Assembly (NCBI RefSeq): GCF_024679095.1
Contig: NC_066534.1
Span: forward strand, 17,650,163 to 17,714,162
Reading direction: 5' to 3'
DNA from: Eriocheir sinensis
Lineage: Eukaryota > Arthropoda > Malacostraca > Decapoda > Varunidae
Length of the DNA: 64,000 nucleotides
Shown: one piece after another, positions 41,661 through 59,416 of the stretch
Layout: the number at the start of each line of letters is the position of its first letter
Position numbering within the stretch: position 1 is the stretch's first letter
Notes under the pieces: generated by a model
The model's database searches: none
Told to the model about the DNA's origin: nothing
Seen by the model: the letters and a program-made list of their open reading frames with translations, nothing else
Position numbers and translations under genes: made by a program

Positions 41661-42427
41661 GATGATGAGTCTGTCTTCGCCGATGTTACCTCCCTTTTCC
41701 CGTCGCTGATGTTATTTCTCTTTATTTTTTCTGTTCGACTTCGTTTGTTACTGTAAATAACCACGCCGAATATAATTTGAGGTATTCTTAAGTACTGTGA
41801 TGATTTTGCTATAGTAAAGGTACAATTTTTCTCACTGGTTTGTTAATTTACTGACGGAAAAACAAACATTTGCAGACTTTCGTATTGGTGTTAAAAAGAA
41901 AAGATAGGAACTCTTGCTTAACTTGGGTATTTTATGATAAGTTTTGTCCAAGTGTTTCAAATTGTAGGTTACGTCATGTGGTACTGAAAAAGAATCTCCC
42001 GTTTTAACCTTTGAATAAGTTCCGATGCTCATCATAAAAAAATAAGAACAATCAATGGAAGTTCTTTTCTGGAAGCGGGATAAAGATTCATGACCTCGCT
42101 CCTTTGGTACTTAATTACTTACGGTAGGATAAACTAATATACTGAAGTGCTTTAAACGGTACACCCTACTCTTGTGTTAGAAGTTATCAGGATCCTCCCG
42201 TGGTATTTATACGCATTACCACGGACATTACTACATCTGGATACCCCACTCTCTTGTTCCGTACTAACTGACAAAGGTAGAGTTATGGCTACTCAGACCT
42301 TTTCCTAAATACCAAGCCCCTAATGCAGATATAAAGACAGATTACTACGTGCTGCTATAGGAATCGACATTTCATGCTAAAGGCTATACAAGTGTACGTC
42401 CTTTCTCTCCTTAGTTATATATCCTAA

Positions 42428-42575
42428 AAGAAAGTTGGAAAGTTTCGTTTAGTCGGCGCAACATCTGTGGTCATATGCCGGAGAGAGACAGAAGGGGAAG
42501 GAACTATAGGAGACGGGAAACAACCCTTGATCAATACCGGTACCCATTCACTGCTGGGTGGACAGGGGCGTAGGG
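42428..42575 (+). repeat. Dispersed SINE-like repeat, copy 2
   Basis: Near-identical to 36850-37019, apart from an internal gap: AAAGTTGGAAAGTTTCG to GCTGGGTGGACAGGGGCG. Confidence 0.75.
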
Positions 42576-43372
42576 TACATATCCTAAGATTTCTGCCCAT
42601 GGACATATTTCGCATCTTCCTCACCTTTGTCCGTCACTCACTAAAGAACAACATTTTCTGGCGAGGTTTATGCACATTAAAAACTCTCTGCGATGCATTC
42701 AGAAGGGGAGAGTTACCAGACTTATGCAGCTTATGAATATCAGTCTACACTCTATAGGCTGCTTTATTTTTTTACACTCATTTCAAACGCTCCGGTTCCT
42801 GCTTCAGCCATGTTTACCACTCGTCAAGGAATCATGTTTATAAGACGTGTTAACGCCCTGCACGGAGGCCACTAATCATGCAGGCAGAGGACGAGAGGAA
42901 AATCAAACACGAGTAAAAATAGTCTGCCTTCCGGGTAAGTCCTCGCTTGCTGCATGGGCGCGTTCGTGAGAGCAGGTAAGTGCCGCGCAATACCTGTTCC
43001 CTCGCACGCCCCCGCCAGGTTACTGAAAAGCGTCTCCACAGCCCGTATTCTTGAACGTATCGGAGCCGTCAAACCCAGCACTTGTTGCACTCATTCTGTG
43101 TTGGACTAATTCCAAGAACGGGAAGTCAACCAAGGACCCCTTCGTTCATACGCTCTGAACCAAAGTAAAGCACATAAAAGCTCACTAAATGACATATGGT
43201 GGAATAAAGGTCTCTGAAAAAACAATCCTTTGAACCCAACTGAGCGCATGGGAATGTTAAGTGTAGATTAAACTTTTTTTTTTTCCTTTCATCTTCCTAC
43301 CACTTTATCTCTTTGCTCTCGTTCATTTTCTCTACATTAAACTACTGTAACTTCTCGATTATTGCGCATTAT

Positions 43373-43465
43373 CCAACCTAACCTAATCTAACTTAACTGT
43401 ATAACCCCCGTGTGTATATTCATGAAGTGCGCGTTACCTAATCTAACCTAACCTAACCTAACTGT
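43373..43465. repeat. Interstitial TTAGG-type repeats (CCTAA on this strand)
   Basis: Two short runs of CCTAA/TCTAA units (about 43373-43395 and 43437-43462), each followed by CTGTATAACC and GTGTGTAT, so the whole is a duplicated block of about 64 bp. TTAGG is the ancestral arthropod telomere repeat. The runs are degenerate. Confidence 0.75.
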
Positions 43466-44113
43466 ATAACCTCTGTGTGTATCCTTGTAGCTACCTCGTG
43501 ACAAGGCTCCCAGGGTCGAGCCTCGTGCACTCCCACTGACACATGAGAGCCTTCAAATATACACTGTGGCAAGGTAGTGAACCGAGTATCCCACTGACCT
43601 TCACTGTAATGAGAGGTGTGTCAATTAGCAACAATGAGACAGTGAATCTTCTCGAGTAGGCGTAGTTATGATGTCGTTTTTGTAATAATGGCCAAAGAGC
43701 AGTGTTGAGGCTATTACCATTCACCTCCGTTTTTAAGAGCCAATGGTTTACGAGAGAGAACGAACACTAGATGGCAATAAGAGTGTTACGTTCAGTGGTA
43801 ATCCGATACTGTTTACAAGCCTATGACCACTCTGCCGCGTCCCATTGTAGTGTTTGTTTATTATTGCAATACACAAGACAAACACGAAAAGGGAGGAAGT
43901 GTAAACGTAGACATGGATAGTACTTCCAAAACCTGGCAACGTAAAGCAGCCCGTGCTCCTGCTAACAACACTTCGCCTATAAATAGTCTGTTGGGCATTC
44001 AGTCATCCGCTCTAATTCACGGCTGGGCTCCAAAATACACCTATCGTTTCTGGGGGTAATTAAGAACAAGGGTAGGCGACAACTCATATTTTTCCTGGAT
44101 TATTTCACACCAC

Positions 44114-44466
44114 GGTAAATCTTAAGAATAGGGGCTCCTATAACGAGTGCTCATTTAGGGCACGGTGTGGTGGTAACAACATTTCTAGCACGTACGACGG
44201 GGTTTTGACAAGCGGACAGGCGTGTTTGTCACAAGGGGTGTATTTTTCCGGGCGGGCTCTTCCCTTTCTTCACCCCGGAGCTCGCAGTCTCATCGCCCAT
44301 CGACTTGGAAGAAATCGTGAGGCCAGCGCGGAAAAATACACCCCTTGTGACATAAACACGCCTGCCCGCTCGTCAAAACCCCGTCGTACGTGCTAGAAAT
44401 GTAATTACCACCACACCGTGCCCTAAATGCGCACCCGCTAGGAGCCGCTATTCTTAAGATTTATCC
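44114..44466. mobile_element. Long foldback element, arms about 135 bp
   Basis: Left end GGTAAATCTTAAGAATAG and right end CTATTCTTAAGATTTATCC are inverted. Matching internal blocks include GCACGGTGTGGTGGTAA, CTAGCACGTACGACGGGG and ACAAGGGGTGTATTTTTCC, with a core of about 75 bp. No coding capacity. Confidence 0.9.
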
Positions 44467-44528
44467 AATAGATGAATTACGGCTATGCTTCTAATGGCCG
44501 GCAAAGACTGTGGCAAAATGTGGAACCA

Positions 44529-44529
<1 letters not shown>

Positions 44530-44588
<59 letters not shown>

Positions 44589-45150
44589 CACACAGGTGGG
44601 ATAAACAGGCACACCACTGCGTTACAAAAAGTCTCTCGGGTACTTAACAAACAGCATAGGGGAACCACAGTAAAACGGGCCTCCACTTACCACGTAGAAG
44701 CGGGCAGGGGCAAGAGGGATGTCCAAACAGTAAGTGAATGGTCCTGTTGATTCGTGCAGACTTCAGGGCTCCTTTTACTCCTTGGTCCTTCAATAAGTCC
44801 GCTGATTCCATTGCAATGGCCACTGGTAGGAATGTCCCGCGTCACCGTACCGCCCTACAAGCTCAGGAAATCACGGCAGTCAACTATAAGCCTTTGAAGG
44901 GCCTACGGATTCCACCAGCTGTGTACGCGACGAGGGAGCCGAGGAAAGTGAAAAAAGGTGGTGGTTCGTTCCCTTTGGCAATCTCGACTCACGCCTCGCC
45001 CCGTGCTTCGCTTCACTTGCTAGATGAAGACGTGGTTTAAAGAATTTGATTGGATTTTAGCGTCGAAACAGCAGCAATGAACTGACTTATACCTGTTGCA
45101 TTGTTTATATATATTTTGACAATCGTAGTTCAGGAAGGAGTTATGTAGGT

Positions 45151-45199
<49 letters not shown>

Positions 45200-45359
45200 A
45201 TCTGCTGCATTACTTGATTTATATATATTTTGACAATCGTAGTTCAGGAAAGAGTTATGTAGGTTTATGCTCTCTCTCTCCCTCTCTTATATCTGTTGCA
45301 TTACTTGATTTATATATATTTTGACAATCGTAGTTCAGGAATGAGTTATGTAGGTTTAT

Positions 45360-45420
<61 letters not shown>
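44530..45420. repeat. (CT)n tracts and triplicated 90-110 bp unit
   Basis: Pure CT runs at about 44530-44585, 45151-45196 and 45361-45419. The unit TATATATTTTGACAATCG through GAGTTATGTAGGTTTAT occurs three times (near 45109, 45222 and 45313), each followed by a CT run. Non-coding. Confidence 0.9.
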
Positions 45421-45422
<2 letters not shown>

Positions 45423-45662
45423 GCAAAAGGATGACACAACAAAGGCTATAAAATACATGGTTATTTTTGTCCCCTCGTCGCTACCACCCAGCCATGGCAT
45501 ATAACAATCAGTGACCATCTAGACTTGTGCTAATTGTGGTCCACTTGTCCGCCTCGCTGCTAGTTCTTGTCCTTGAAGTGGTAACCTGGTGACTGTTGTT
45601 ACTTGTTAATACTTTGCTTTGTTCATCCTCAAAAAATTGATTCCAAGATTTTTTTTAATGGT

Positions 45663-45668
45663 TTTATT
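45663..45668 (-). terminator. DDX41: Candidate polyadenylation signal for DDX41
   Basis: TTTATT on the plus strand reads AATAAA on the gene strand, about 580 nt past the stop codon. Position is plausible; use is unproven. Confidence 0.35.
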
Positions 45669-46247
45669 TTTTTTACTTCTTCATTGTGCAGATATATAGA
45701 AGTATACAGAAGGACATGTTCACAAGTAACACAACATTGAAAGAAAGAAACCTATAAAAATAGTGATCAAACAGCTGGGTAATAATAAACACACACTGTT
45801 CTCACTAAACATACCCCAAACCTGACAACAGACTCTATTTTGTTGCTTATCATTACATATTCATTGGAAGTTTCATCACAAGCGGAAAGCTGTAAACTTT
45901 TTTAATTAATGGAGAAAGTGTAGGAGAAATGTAAGAGATATTATCAGCCAGTGAACTGAACACACTGCACGCTGACACACCCGTCGTCCAGACCAACACT
46001 AACTGTAACATTATTGATGACTCCTTCTTATTTAAGGGTGTTTACTGAAACCTAAATTCTTGAGCCTTTAACACCATACTCAGGTTCTATTCAGCTGAAG
46101 TAACTCATGCTCAGATCTTTATGCACTGGTGACAAAACATTGTGATCAAGGGTAAACATTATTAATTATGATATATACATACAAGTCAATAGCAGTAATA
46201 TATACAATACTCTTCAGACAGTAAGTCACTCTCCTAGAATGATCTGC

Positions 46248-52399
<6,152 letters not shown>

Positions 52400-53100
52400 G
52401 ATGCCCCTACACTGGTGAGCTGTACCCTGGACGTCACAGCAAGTCCTCCGCCCTTCCTTATGAACTTAGTCTTTCTCCAACAGGCAGAGGCGGTCTTGGG
52501 GTGACGGGTCCTCGGGACGTCGACACAACTCACGCACACCTCAATGTTTACATGGTGGTCTTGGTCCTGGTCTTGGCACGAGAGGACCGTGAGGAGGATT
52601 CAAGCAACAAACTAATTTTTTTAGAACGATAGTGTAAAGCAGTGAAGAAAATTAAGTAATACAGTACCACTGATAAGCAAAGTGTGTGAATAAACAGAAG
52701 AGAGGACCGAGAGGAGGAGGACCTAAGAGGCGATACAAGGCGTTACGGGTCAAAAGAGGTCACTCCTCTTTTTTTTTTCGTTTTACCCTGTTTGTATGAG
52801 CGAAATCCCCTGTTTCCACATGCTTAAGAGTGAAAAAAGATTGTTATTAGTATTGCCAACATCATTTTAATCAATATCTATAGAAACAGCTGATGTAAAC
52901 AAAAACCAGCTGATCAGAGAAGGGTGCCAATGGACGGTCTTCAGCCTCCTCCTGAACGTCTGTTGCTCTCCTGCCACAGCCTGCCACTATAATTAACCTC
53001 TACACACATGAAGCCGCCTAAATCACGAAGTAGCAGGTCTAAAAACAGTAGCCATCCCATGTGAACTTTGTGGTTATGTAACTTTGGGTCACCTGAGTGT

Positions 53101-54185
53101 GTTCTCGAAATGTCTTGTGTTGTGCTGTGCCTCGCGTACCATAGAGGTGAGTGTGACGCCTTAATTAAGCAACAACTTGGCTATTATATGTGTTAACTGG
53201 GGTATAAATAGTTAGTGTTTCCATAATATGTCGACCAGTAAAGATATATTTTCCTCGAGCGTTCTTACAGTGGGGCAGTTTTTGTACTACTGGTCAGGGA
53301 TGAGAGTATACTTTAGGATGAATAACTTGGCTATTATATGTGTTAACTGGGGTATAAATAGTTAGTGTTTCCATAATATGTCGACTAGTAAAGATATATT
53401 TTCCTTGAGCGTTCTTACAGTGGGACACTTTTTGTATTACTGGTCAGGGATGAGAGTATACTTTAGGATGAATAACTTGGCTATTAGATGTGTTAACTGG
53501 GGTATAAATTGTTAGTGTCTCCATAATATGTCGATGAGTAGATATATATTTTCCTCAAGCGTTCTTACAGTGGGACAGTTTTTGTATTACTGGTCAGGGA
53601 TGAGAGTATACTTTAGGATGAATAACTTGGCTATTAGATGTGTTAACTGGGGTATAAATAGTTAGTGTCTCCGTAATAAGTCGATCGAGTAGATATGTTT
53701 TCCTGAAGAGTTCATACAGTGGGGCAGTTTTTGCGTTACTGGTCAGGGATGAGAGTAATACTTTAGAGATATTTTGTGCCAATAGGTTGATATTCTAGTA
53801 GCGATAGGTTACCATTTGTTACGTTAATGCTGGGTTCTGTTTTAGTACATAATAGTTTTTATCTAATTGAGTGGTGTTAGGTTACTATCCTTAATGACAA
53901 TGGTTTACTAGTATTTTAAAAGCTATAGGTTAACATCCATCAGTTTAAGGTGGGTATTTCGTGAACATCATCATGCAGGCCCTTTGGTGCATCACAGTTT
54001 CCTGGCAAGATATTCACTGCTGATAAAACTGTGGCAAGGATACAGAATTTTATGAACTATGTCACTACACAGTTGAACTTAGCACAGTAATTCTTGTATA
54101 TATTTGCTTCACTTCACTTGCTTTGGTTACATTCCAGCTTCAAGATCATGACAGACCCTTCACCTGATGTGGAGGACCTTCTGCT
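53101..54185 (+). other. PRKN: Putative parkin 5' untranslated exons and intron
   Basis: A good donor (ATAGAG then GTGAGT) after 53146 and a pyrimidine-rich acceptor ending at 54137 suggest a non-coding exon ending at 53146, an intron of 991 nt holding the 150-bp tandem repeat, and a leader of 48 nt (54138-54185). Inferred from splice signals only. The start of the first exon is unknown. Confidence 0.4.
53173..53770. repeat. Four tandem copies of a 150-bp unit
   Basis: Units begin near 53175, 53325, 53475 and 53625 (ACTTGGCTATTATATGTG...), exactly 150 bp apart for the first three steps. Three of the four carry TATAAATAG; the third reads TATAAATTG. Lies between the divergent DDX41 and parkin genes. 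Confidence 0.95.
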
Positions 54186-54237
54186 ATGCTACAATACCTT
54201 CTTGATGTCTTCGGAGGGCTGTGGCGCATCCTGCTAG
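54148..54237 (+). CDS. Upstream ORF overlapping the parkin start
   Basis: A 29-codon frame (begins MTDPSPDVEDLL, stop TAG at 54235-54237) starts 38 nt before the parkin ATG in another frame and overlaps it by 52 nt. Its ATG has A at -3. It is part of the transcript only if the leader exon starting at 54138 is correct. Probably a translational control element if anything, not a protein gene. Confidence 0.35.
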   Translation: MTDPSPDVEDLLLCYNTFLMSSEGCGASC

Positions 54238-57200
54238 CAATGTTTGGTCTTGGCCAAGCCCAGCCCTCCGTGTCCACCCAGCTGGAGGTCTTTGTCAGGA
54301 CCAACACCGGGGAAAAGGTAGACAAGCATCTCTTTTAATACTTTAACCTAATTGTTGGAAATGTATATAAGGGAACCACTGGATGAGAAAAAATGTTACA
54401 TATATCCTTTGGCATGTGCTCTTTACTGATGGCTTGTGGTTTAGTCAAGCATTCATACCTGGGAAATCACATGCAGTTACCAAATGTATGGACACTTAAC
54501 TACTGTAATCCCATGTACTGATATGTTCCTTCAAGTCAGCTTGCATATTCATTTGTGTCCTGCTGTTTGTCCATATGCATCATCAGTACATTCCTTCATA
54601 CCATTTTTTCTGTAGCTCCATGGGATAGATCACGCCCTTCACATACCCCATCAAGTAGAGCAAAGGGGGGATGGGGAGGCCTGGGAGTCACAAAAGAATC
54701 AGAGCATCCAGTAATCCCCGTGTTTTGGAGGCTGACTCACCCTGTGTGATATTCTATGATTGTGACGTTTCTACTTTCTGTGTCTCCAAATTCAATGAGC
54801 AATACTTCACAGGTGTCCGTCTGCCTTGACCCATCATGGACAGTGCAGCAGGTCAAGACTACCCTGGCACCCAAACTCAAAAGCAACTGTCAAGACATAA
54901 GGATCATCTTTGCTGGCAAGGAGCTGCCGGACAACATGGTCATCCAGCAGTGTGATCTTGGCAACCACAGCTTCCTTCATGCTGTGCTGGTGGTGTCCAA
55001 GGAGAAGGATGGTGCTGTGGTGACTAACATAACCTCAGCTCCTTGCAGTAGTAATGATGTCACTGTAAGCCATGTCAATGAAGTTTCAAGCTCAAGCAGT
55101 CCTCCAGTAACCAAGGAGGTATGTGATGCTCTTGGAGTGGTGAAGAATTCTAAGGATAACTTTGTTGAGAAGTGGATATGTGCACTGTGGTGGCTTCTGT
55201 ATATTGTGATTCAGCTCTTTAGTTGAAAATGTGTGCTCTTCTTATTTTTTTTATATTTTTGTGATTACTTACTGTTTAAAATCTACACCATACATCTGGC
55301 TTCAGAAAGTACAAACCCAGAGAGAAACAAATCAGCCAAACCCTGATGAAGCTCCTGAGCAGTGTGCGGCACAAACCACTGAGGGGGAGCCTGGCCAAGA
55401 GTCTCCCTCGGCCAAGACCGCCACACTGCTGTGTGACGCCTCCACAGTCATGGCCATCCAGCTCACGGAGGCAGAGCTCAGGAACATCAATGAACTCAAA
55501 GTAAGTCAAAATGGAGCTTTGTATTATCTCTGATACAGACTAACATCCCAAATACTTTTTTTATAATTTTAGCATAAAGCTAACATTTACTTATCCTTAT
55601 AATAAAGTGACACCCACACTAGTCTTTAGTAGCCACAAAATACTTTACCAAAAAATATTTCTGTGGAAATCCAAAGTTGTTTTTATTCCTTTATCAGTAT
55701 AACATGAGGAATGGTTTGCACTTGATATAACTCGCTGGAGTCAATATGACTCAACCAGATTGCTTTTTCATTATAAAAGCAAGTGCTGACACTGATGTGA
55801 AGGAGGAACTCATTACCCAGAATGTGTCTTTACTACAGTCTTTCAAGAGGGTTGTAATACTTCTCAGTACTGAAACTCTTTGAAGCATAGAGTTTGTTTC
55901 CTGGGAAAGGCATGACAAAACTCTCTTGTCATGGCAAACCCTTGAACTGTAATCCTGTGTGAATGAACAGCAGAGTTGCAACCATGCCTGCTCCTGTGCT
56001 TGTACCTCTGAACTGTAAAACAATGATTACAGATTTACTTATAGTTTCCATGTACGTGACAATTCATAATAAAAAATTTGAAATTTTGCACAGTATATTC
56101 CTGTTTGTGCCAACAGAGTGTGGATGGCACCAAGGAGCGGCCTCACTTCTACGTGTACTGCAGCAAGCCCTGCAACTCAGTCCAGGTGGGGAAGCTGCGC
56201 GTCAGGTGTGCCGTGTGCAAGCAAGGCGCCCTCACAGTGCACCGGGACCCTTGCAACTGGCAGGACGTCCTTAACAAGGGCCAGGTATGAAGTTATTGTT
56301 ATAGTATACAACTGTGATGGTCATGTAAGTTTATGATTAATTCCACTGTGGACAATAGTGCTGCAGGTTCTTTCCACATGTAACACACTATGGAGTCTTA
56401 TGAGAGTTGAGTGCATATGCTATAGCTGTGTGTGGCTGCGGTGCTCATCTCTATACCGCTGGTCCTTTGAGCTTGTGCTGGGTAAGAGCCCATCACCCAT
56501 CATTAATCCAGATCCAGACCCCAGGATAAGGGCCAATGTGAAGTCTGTGATTACTGCAGTTTACCTCTTCCAGGTTTCCCCAGGTACACATTTATTGACC
56601 GACCTGAGAAGGAGGATGGACAGTTGGGTGAGCTGCATGCCGACTGCCTGGGCCAGGATTCGAACCTGAGCCTGTTTAGTCGCAGCCAGGCATGGTAAAC
56701 AAGCTCCATGGAGGCGTGTAAAGAGACTCAGAACTAGGAATAAAATAGTCAGCATATCTTAGAAAGCCAAAAATGCAAACCTTTAGCATAGATGAAAGCA
56801 GCTCACGTATATAGTTATGTAAGCTGCTGTGTAATACTATGTATATCTCCAATGCCCTGTTGGGATTTTCCCTCAAGAGGGTGGCCACAGCAGAAGCATC
56901 TACTTTCCCTGTTCCAGCTCTCCCTCCCAGCACACTCAGTCCCTCACCCACCAAGTCTCTCTGCGACACTCAACCGCTCTGTTGATCTATTCTGCTGGTG
57001 GTCTCCCCTGACACCCTTTCCCAGATACAATTTGGTTGTCAGAATTGATATATGTATATCTGTTTATTAGGTTTAAATCTAAGGATACTAATATGAGAAT
57101 CTATGAGTTGGCAAATCATAAAAAAGGGATATAATTGTAGAGAATGAGGTAGGCAGGGAGGGACCTTACTCATGCAGTCACTACATCAAAATGATTTGCA

Positions 57201-58178
57201 TATCCATAAAAAAACATATATTGTCATGAACTGAGTTTTAATCTATATATTCTGCAACTAAGCTACAAGCACTTGAGAACATAAACATATAATGAGACAA
57301 GTTATGCTGTCTGTGTCATCTCAATGCTTCCCTAATGAGGCACAACACTTCCTCAGATCAGTGCGACGTGCGAGACTGTCGGTTGCAATGGATCTGAAGC
57401 AGAATTCTTCTTTAAGTGCCGGGCCCACGAGACCAGCAGTGAAGATGACAGTTCAGTGGCGCTCTACCTTGTCCGAGCCAACCTTCCTGCCATCCCCTGT
57501 CTGGCCTGCACGGAGGTTTCTTCCCCAGTTGTGGTGTTTGAGTGTGCAGACGCTCATGTCATGTGCCTGGACTGCTTTGTTACTTTCTGTCTCTCAAGAC
57601 TGAATGAAAGACAATTCATAAATGATCTTGAACTTGGGTACACCTTATCTTGCCCCATTGGCTGCCCAGACTCACTCATTAAGGAAGTCCATCACTTCAA
57701 GTTGATGGGAGACAATAATTATGAGCGCTACCAGAGATGGGGCGCAGAAGAAGCGGTGCTGGCAGCTGGGGGGGTGCTGTGCCCCTACCCGGGGTGTGGT
57801 CAGGGCATCATTGCTGATGAAGACTGTCGCAGGGTGGTGTGTGTGGGAGGGTGTGGCTATGTCTTCTGCAGACTCTGTTTACAAGGATATCACATAGGGG
57901 AATGTGAACCAGACGGAGGGAACGGCTCAAGCATTTTAGGAGGCAGCGGATCATTTGCTGTTGACCCCACCAGGGCTGCTGGCTCTCGGTGGGACGAGGC
58001 CACTTCCCTGGCCATCCGCGTCACCACCAAGCCGTGCCCCAAGTGTCGCACACCCACGGAGCGTGACGGAGGCTGCATGCACATGGTGTGCACGCGCAGC
58101 TCCTGCAACTTTCACTGGTGCTGGGTGTGCCAGACGGAGTGGACAAGGGAGTGCATGGGCGCCCACTGGTTTGGCTAG
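54186..58178 (+). CDS. PRKN: E3 ubiquitin-protein ligase parkin (complete, 5 coding exons)
   Basis: RBR-type ubiquitin ligase acting with PINK1 in mitochondrial quality control. Exons: 54186-54317, 54813-55118, 55306-55500, 56117-56284, 57357-58178. Phases fit to give 540 aa (human 465). Residues 1-33 are a hydrophobic N-terminal segment (MLQYLLDVFGGLWRILLAMF) ahead of the ubiquitin-like domain (about 34-105, IIFAGKEL). Ser97 in CDLGNHSFLH matches the PINK1-phosphorylated Ser65 of human parkin. A Ser/Thr/Glu-rich linker (about 110-200) precedes RING0, RING1, IBR and the GYHIGEC region. RING2 carries the catalytic Cys507 (DGGCMHMVC). The chain ends WTRECMGAHWFG. The start is fixed by an in-frame TGA at 54165 upstream. 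No damaged zinc ligand was noticed. Head-to-head with DDX41. Confidence 0.97.
56430..56700 (-). mobile_element. tRNA-derived SINE, reverse copy in parkin intron 4
   Basis: Its reverse complement gives CAGGTTCGAATCCTGGCCC, then CCAACTGTCCATCC and CAATAAATGTGTACCTGGGG, matching the order of the SINE at 12490-12800. Confidence 0.75.
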
Positions 58179-58259
58179 CCATGAGGCAGCTGAGATTTAC
58201 TTTCACCATGGAGTGCCATCTAATCTAATCAGTTTTGTGCAAATACATGTAAATATTAC

Positions 58260-58265
58260 AATAAA
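58260..58265 (+). terminator. PRKN: Parkin polyadenylation signal
   Basis: AATAAA about 80 nt after the parkin stop codon, with GT/T-rich sequence following (TTTTTTGTGTAAAATT). Good position for the 3' end. Confidence 0.65.
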
Positions 58266-59007
58266 GTTAATATCACAATTTTTTGTGTAAAATTATTCAT
58301 GAGAAGCATAGTTTCAGGGTTGGAGGTAGCTTTCAAATCCAAACTTTGAAACAATTAAATGTTCCACTCCCTCAAGAAATAAGCTTGAGTCCATTTTTTT
58401 ATTTCAAAATCATTACAGAGTTTCTTGTTCATTGAAATCACAAAAACCATAAAAATACTGCCATGTAAAGTAAGTGTGATTTAGTCGATAGATAAGAAAT
58501 CATAACTTTTATTACTGCTGCAGAAAAATCCCATAATATTATATGAATAGACAATTTCTTGTGCCATACGAAGCTCCACTGACTGCTGGCCACACACTCA
58601 CTCACCAGTTTAGGCAGGTGAGCATGCTGCCCATTAGTAAACAAGAGGAGAGAGTAATCTTGACTCACCCAAGGCTATTACCTAGGATGGGTCGCCACAC
58701 ACACCATCTTTGTATGTGACTAGACTATGAAGGCTTCTCCACTCAGTCTGATCCTTGCAGACGACTGACATTTACTACAAGAAAGTTCATATGCCCTGGA
58801 AGGTGTTTAGTGTGCTCCACGAGGTCTAGTAACATTCATCAGATTTTCTTTGCATCTAGAATGTGCTGAGCCTTGTGCATTGAGTTCCCAGGCTGTCAAT
58901 ATTCACCCACTGCTCAATATACATACTAATTCACAAAGGATGCAGATAAGGATTATAAACACTCCAACAGCAAGAATTTCCACCTGCCTTAGTAAGTCCT
59001 TTCCTCT

Positions 59008-59256
59008 TTAACCCCTTGACTGCAAATTTCCTATACGAAGACATCACCAAGTTACAGGAATGGAACAAAAAGTGGCTGCTACAATTCAGTGAAGAAAAAT
59101 GTAAAGTCATGCACCTTGGGAGGGGATATCCAGCATACCAATACCACATGAGAAACACTCCACCATCCACCACAGAGGGAGAGAAAGACCTGGGAGTATA
59201 TGTTACCAGGCTACCAGTAAAAGCCAAATCTGTGCCAATCGCAGCGGACGGGTTAA
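59008..59256 (+). mobile_element. TTAA-flanked element with LINE RT fragment, family A copy 3
   Basis: Best-preserved copy, from TTAACCCCTTGACTGC to GCAGCGGACGGGTTAA. One open frame spans most of it: [16 protein letters not shown], then KCKVMHLGRGYPAYQY and EKDLGVYVTRL. This corresponds to the region of non-LTR reverse transcriptases just after the catalytic core. Confidence 0.8.
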
Positions 59257-59416
59257 AAGTTGATCCAGCAAGGCTCTGTTCAACCTTCACCTTTCCCAGA
59301 GTGTGCGGCTGTCTCCTGCACTGGTGGGTCATGCTACACGGGCTCAGTCTCTGTCCAAGCAGTCACAATCACACACTGCACCCACCTCCACATGTTGCCT
59401 TTTGGACCCTCCCCTA

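Larger units (their letters stand above)
41320..46247. other. Intergenic region between receptor and DDX41 (convergent 3' ends)
   Basis: Contains a family C foldback (41468-41660), a SINE-like repeat (42428-42575), TTAGG-type repeats (43373-43465), a 0.35-kb foldback (44114-44466), CT arrays and duplications (44530-45420), and the DDX41 3' untranslated region. No reading frame is convincing as a gene. Confidence 0.65.

Noticed and set aside
57292..57603. Alternative frame overlapping the start of parkin exon 5
   Set aside because: It is out of frame with the conserved RING1 coding sequence and is a shadow of the real exon.
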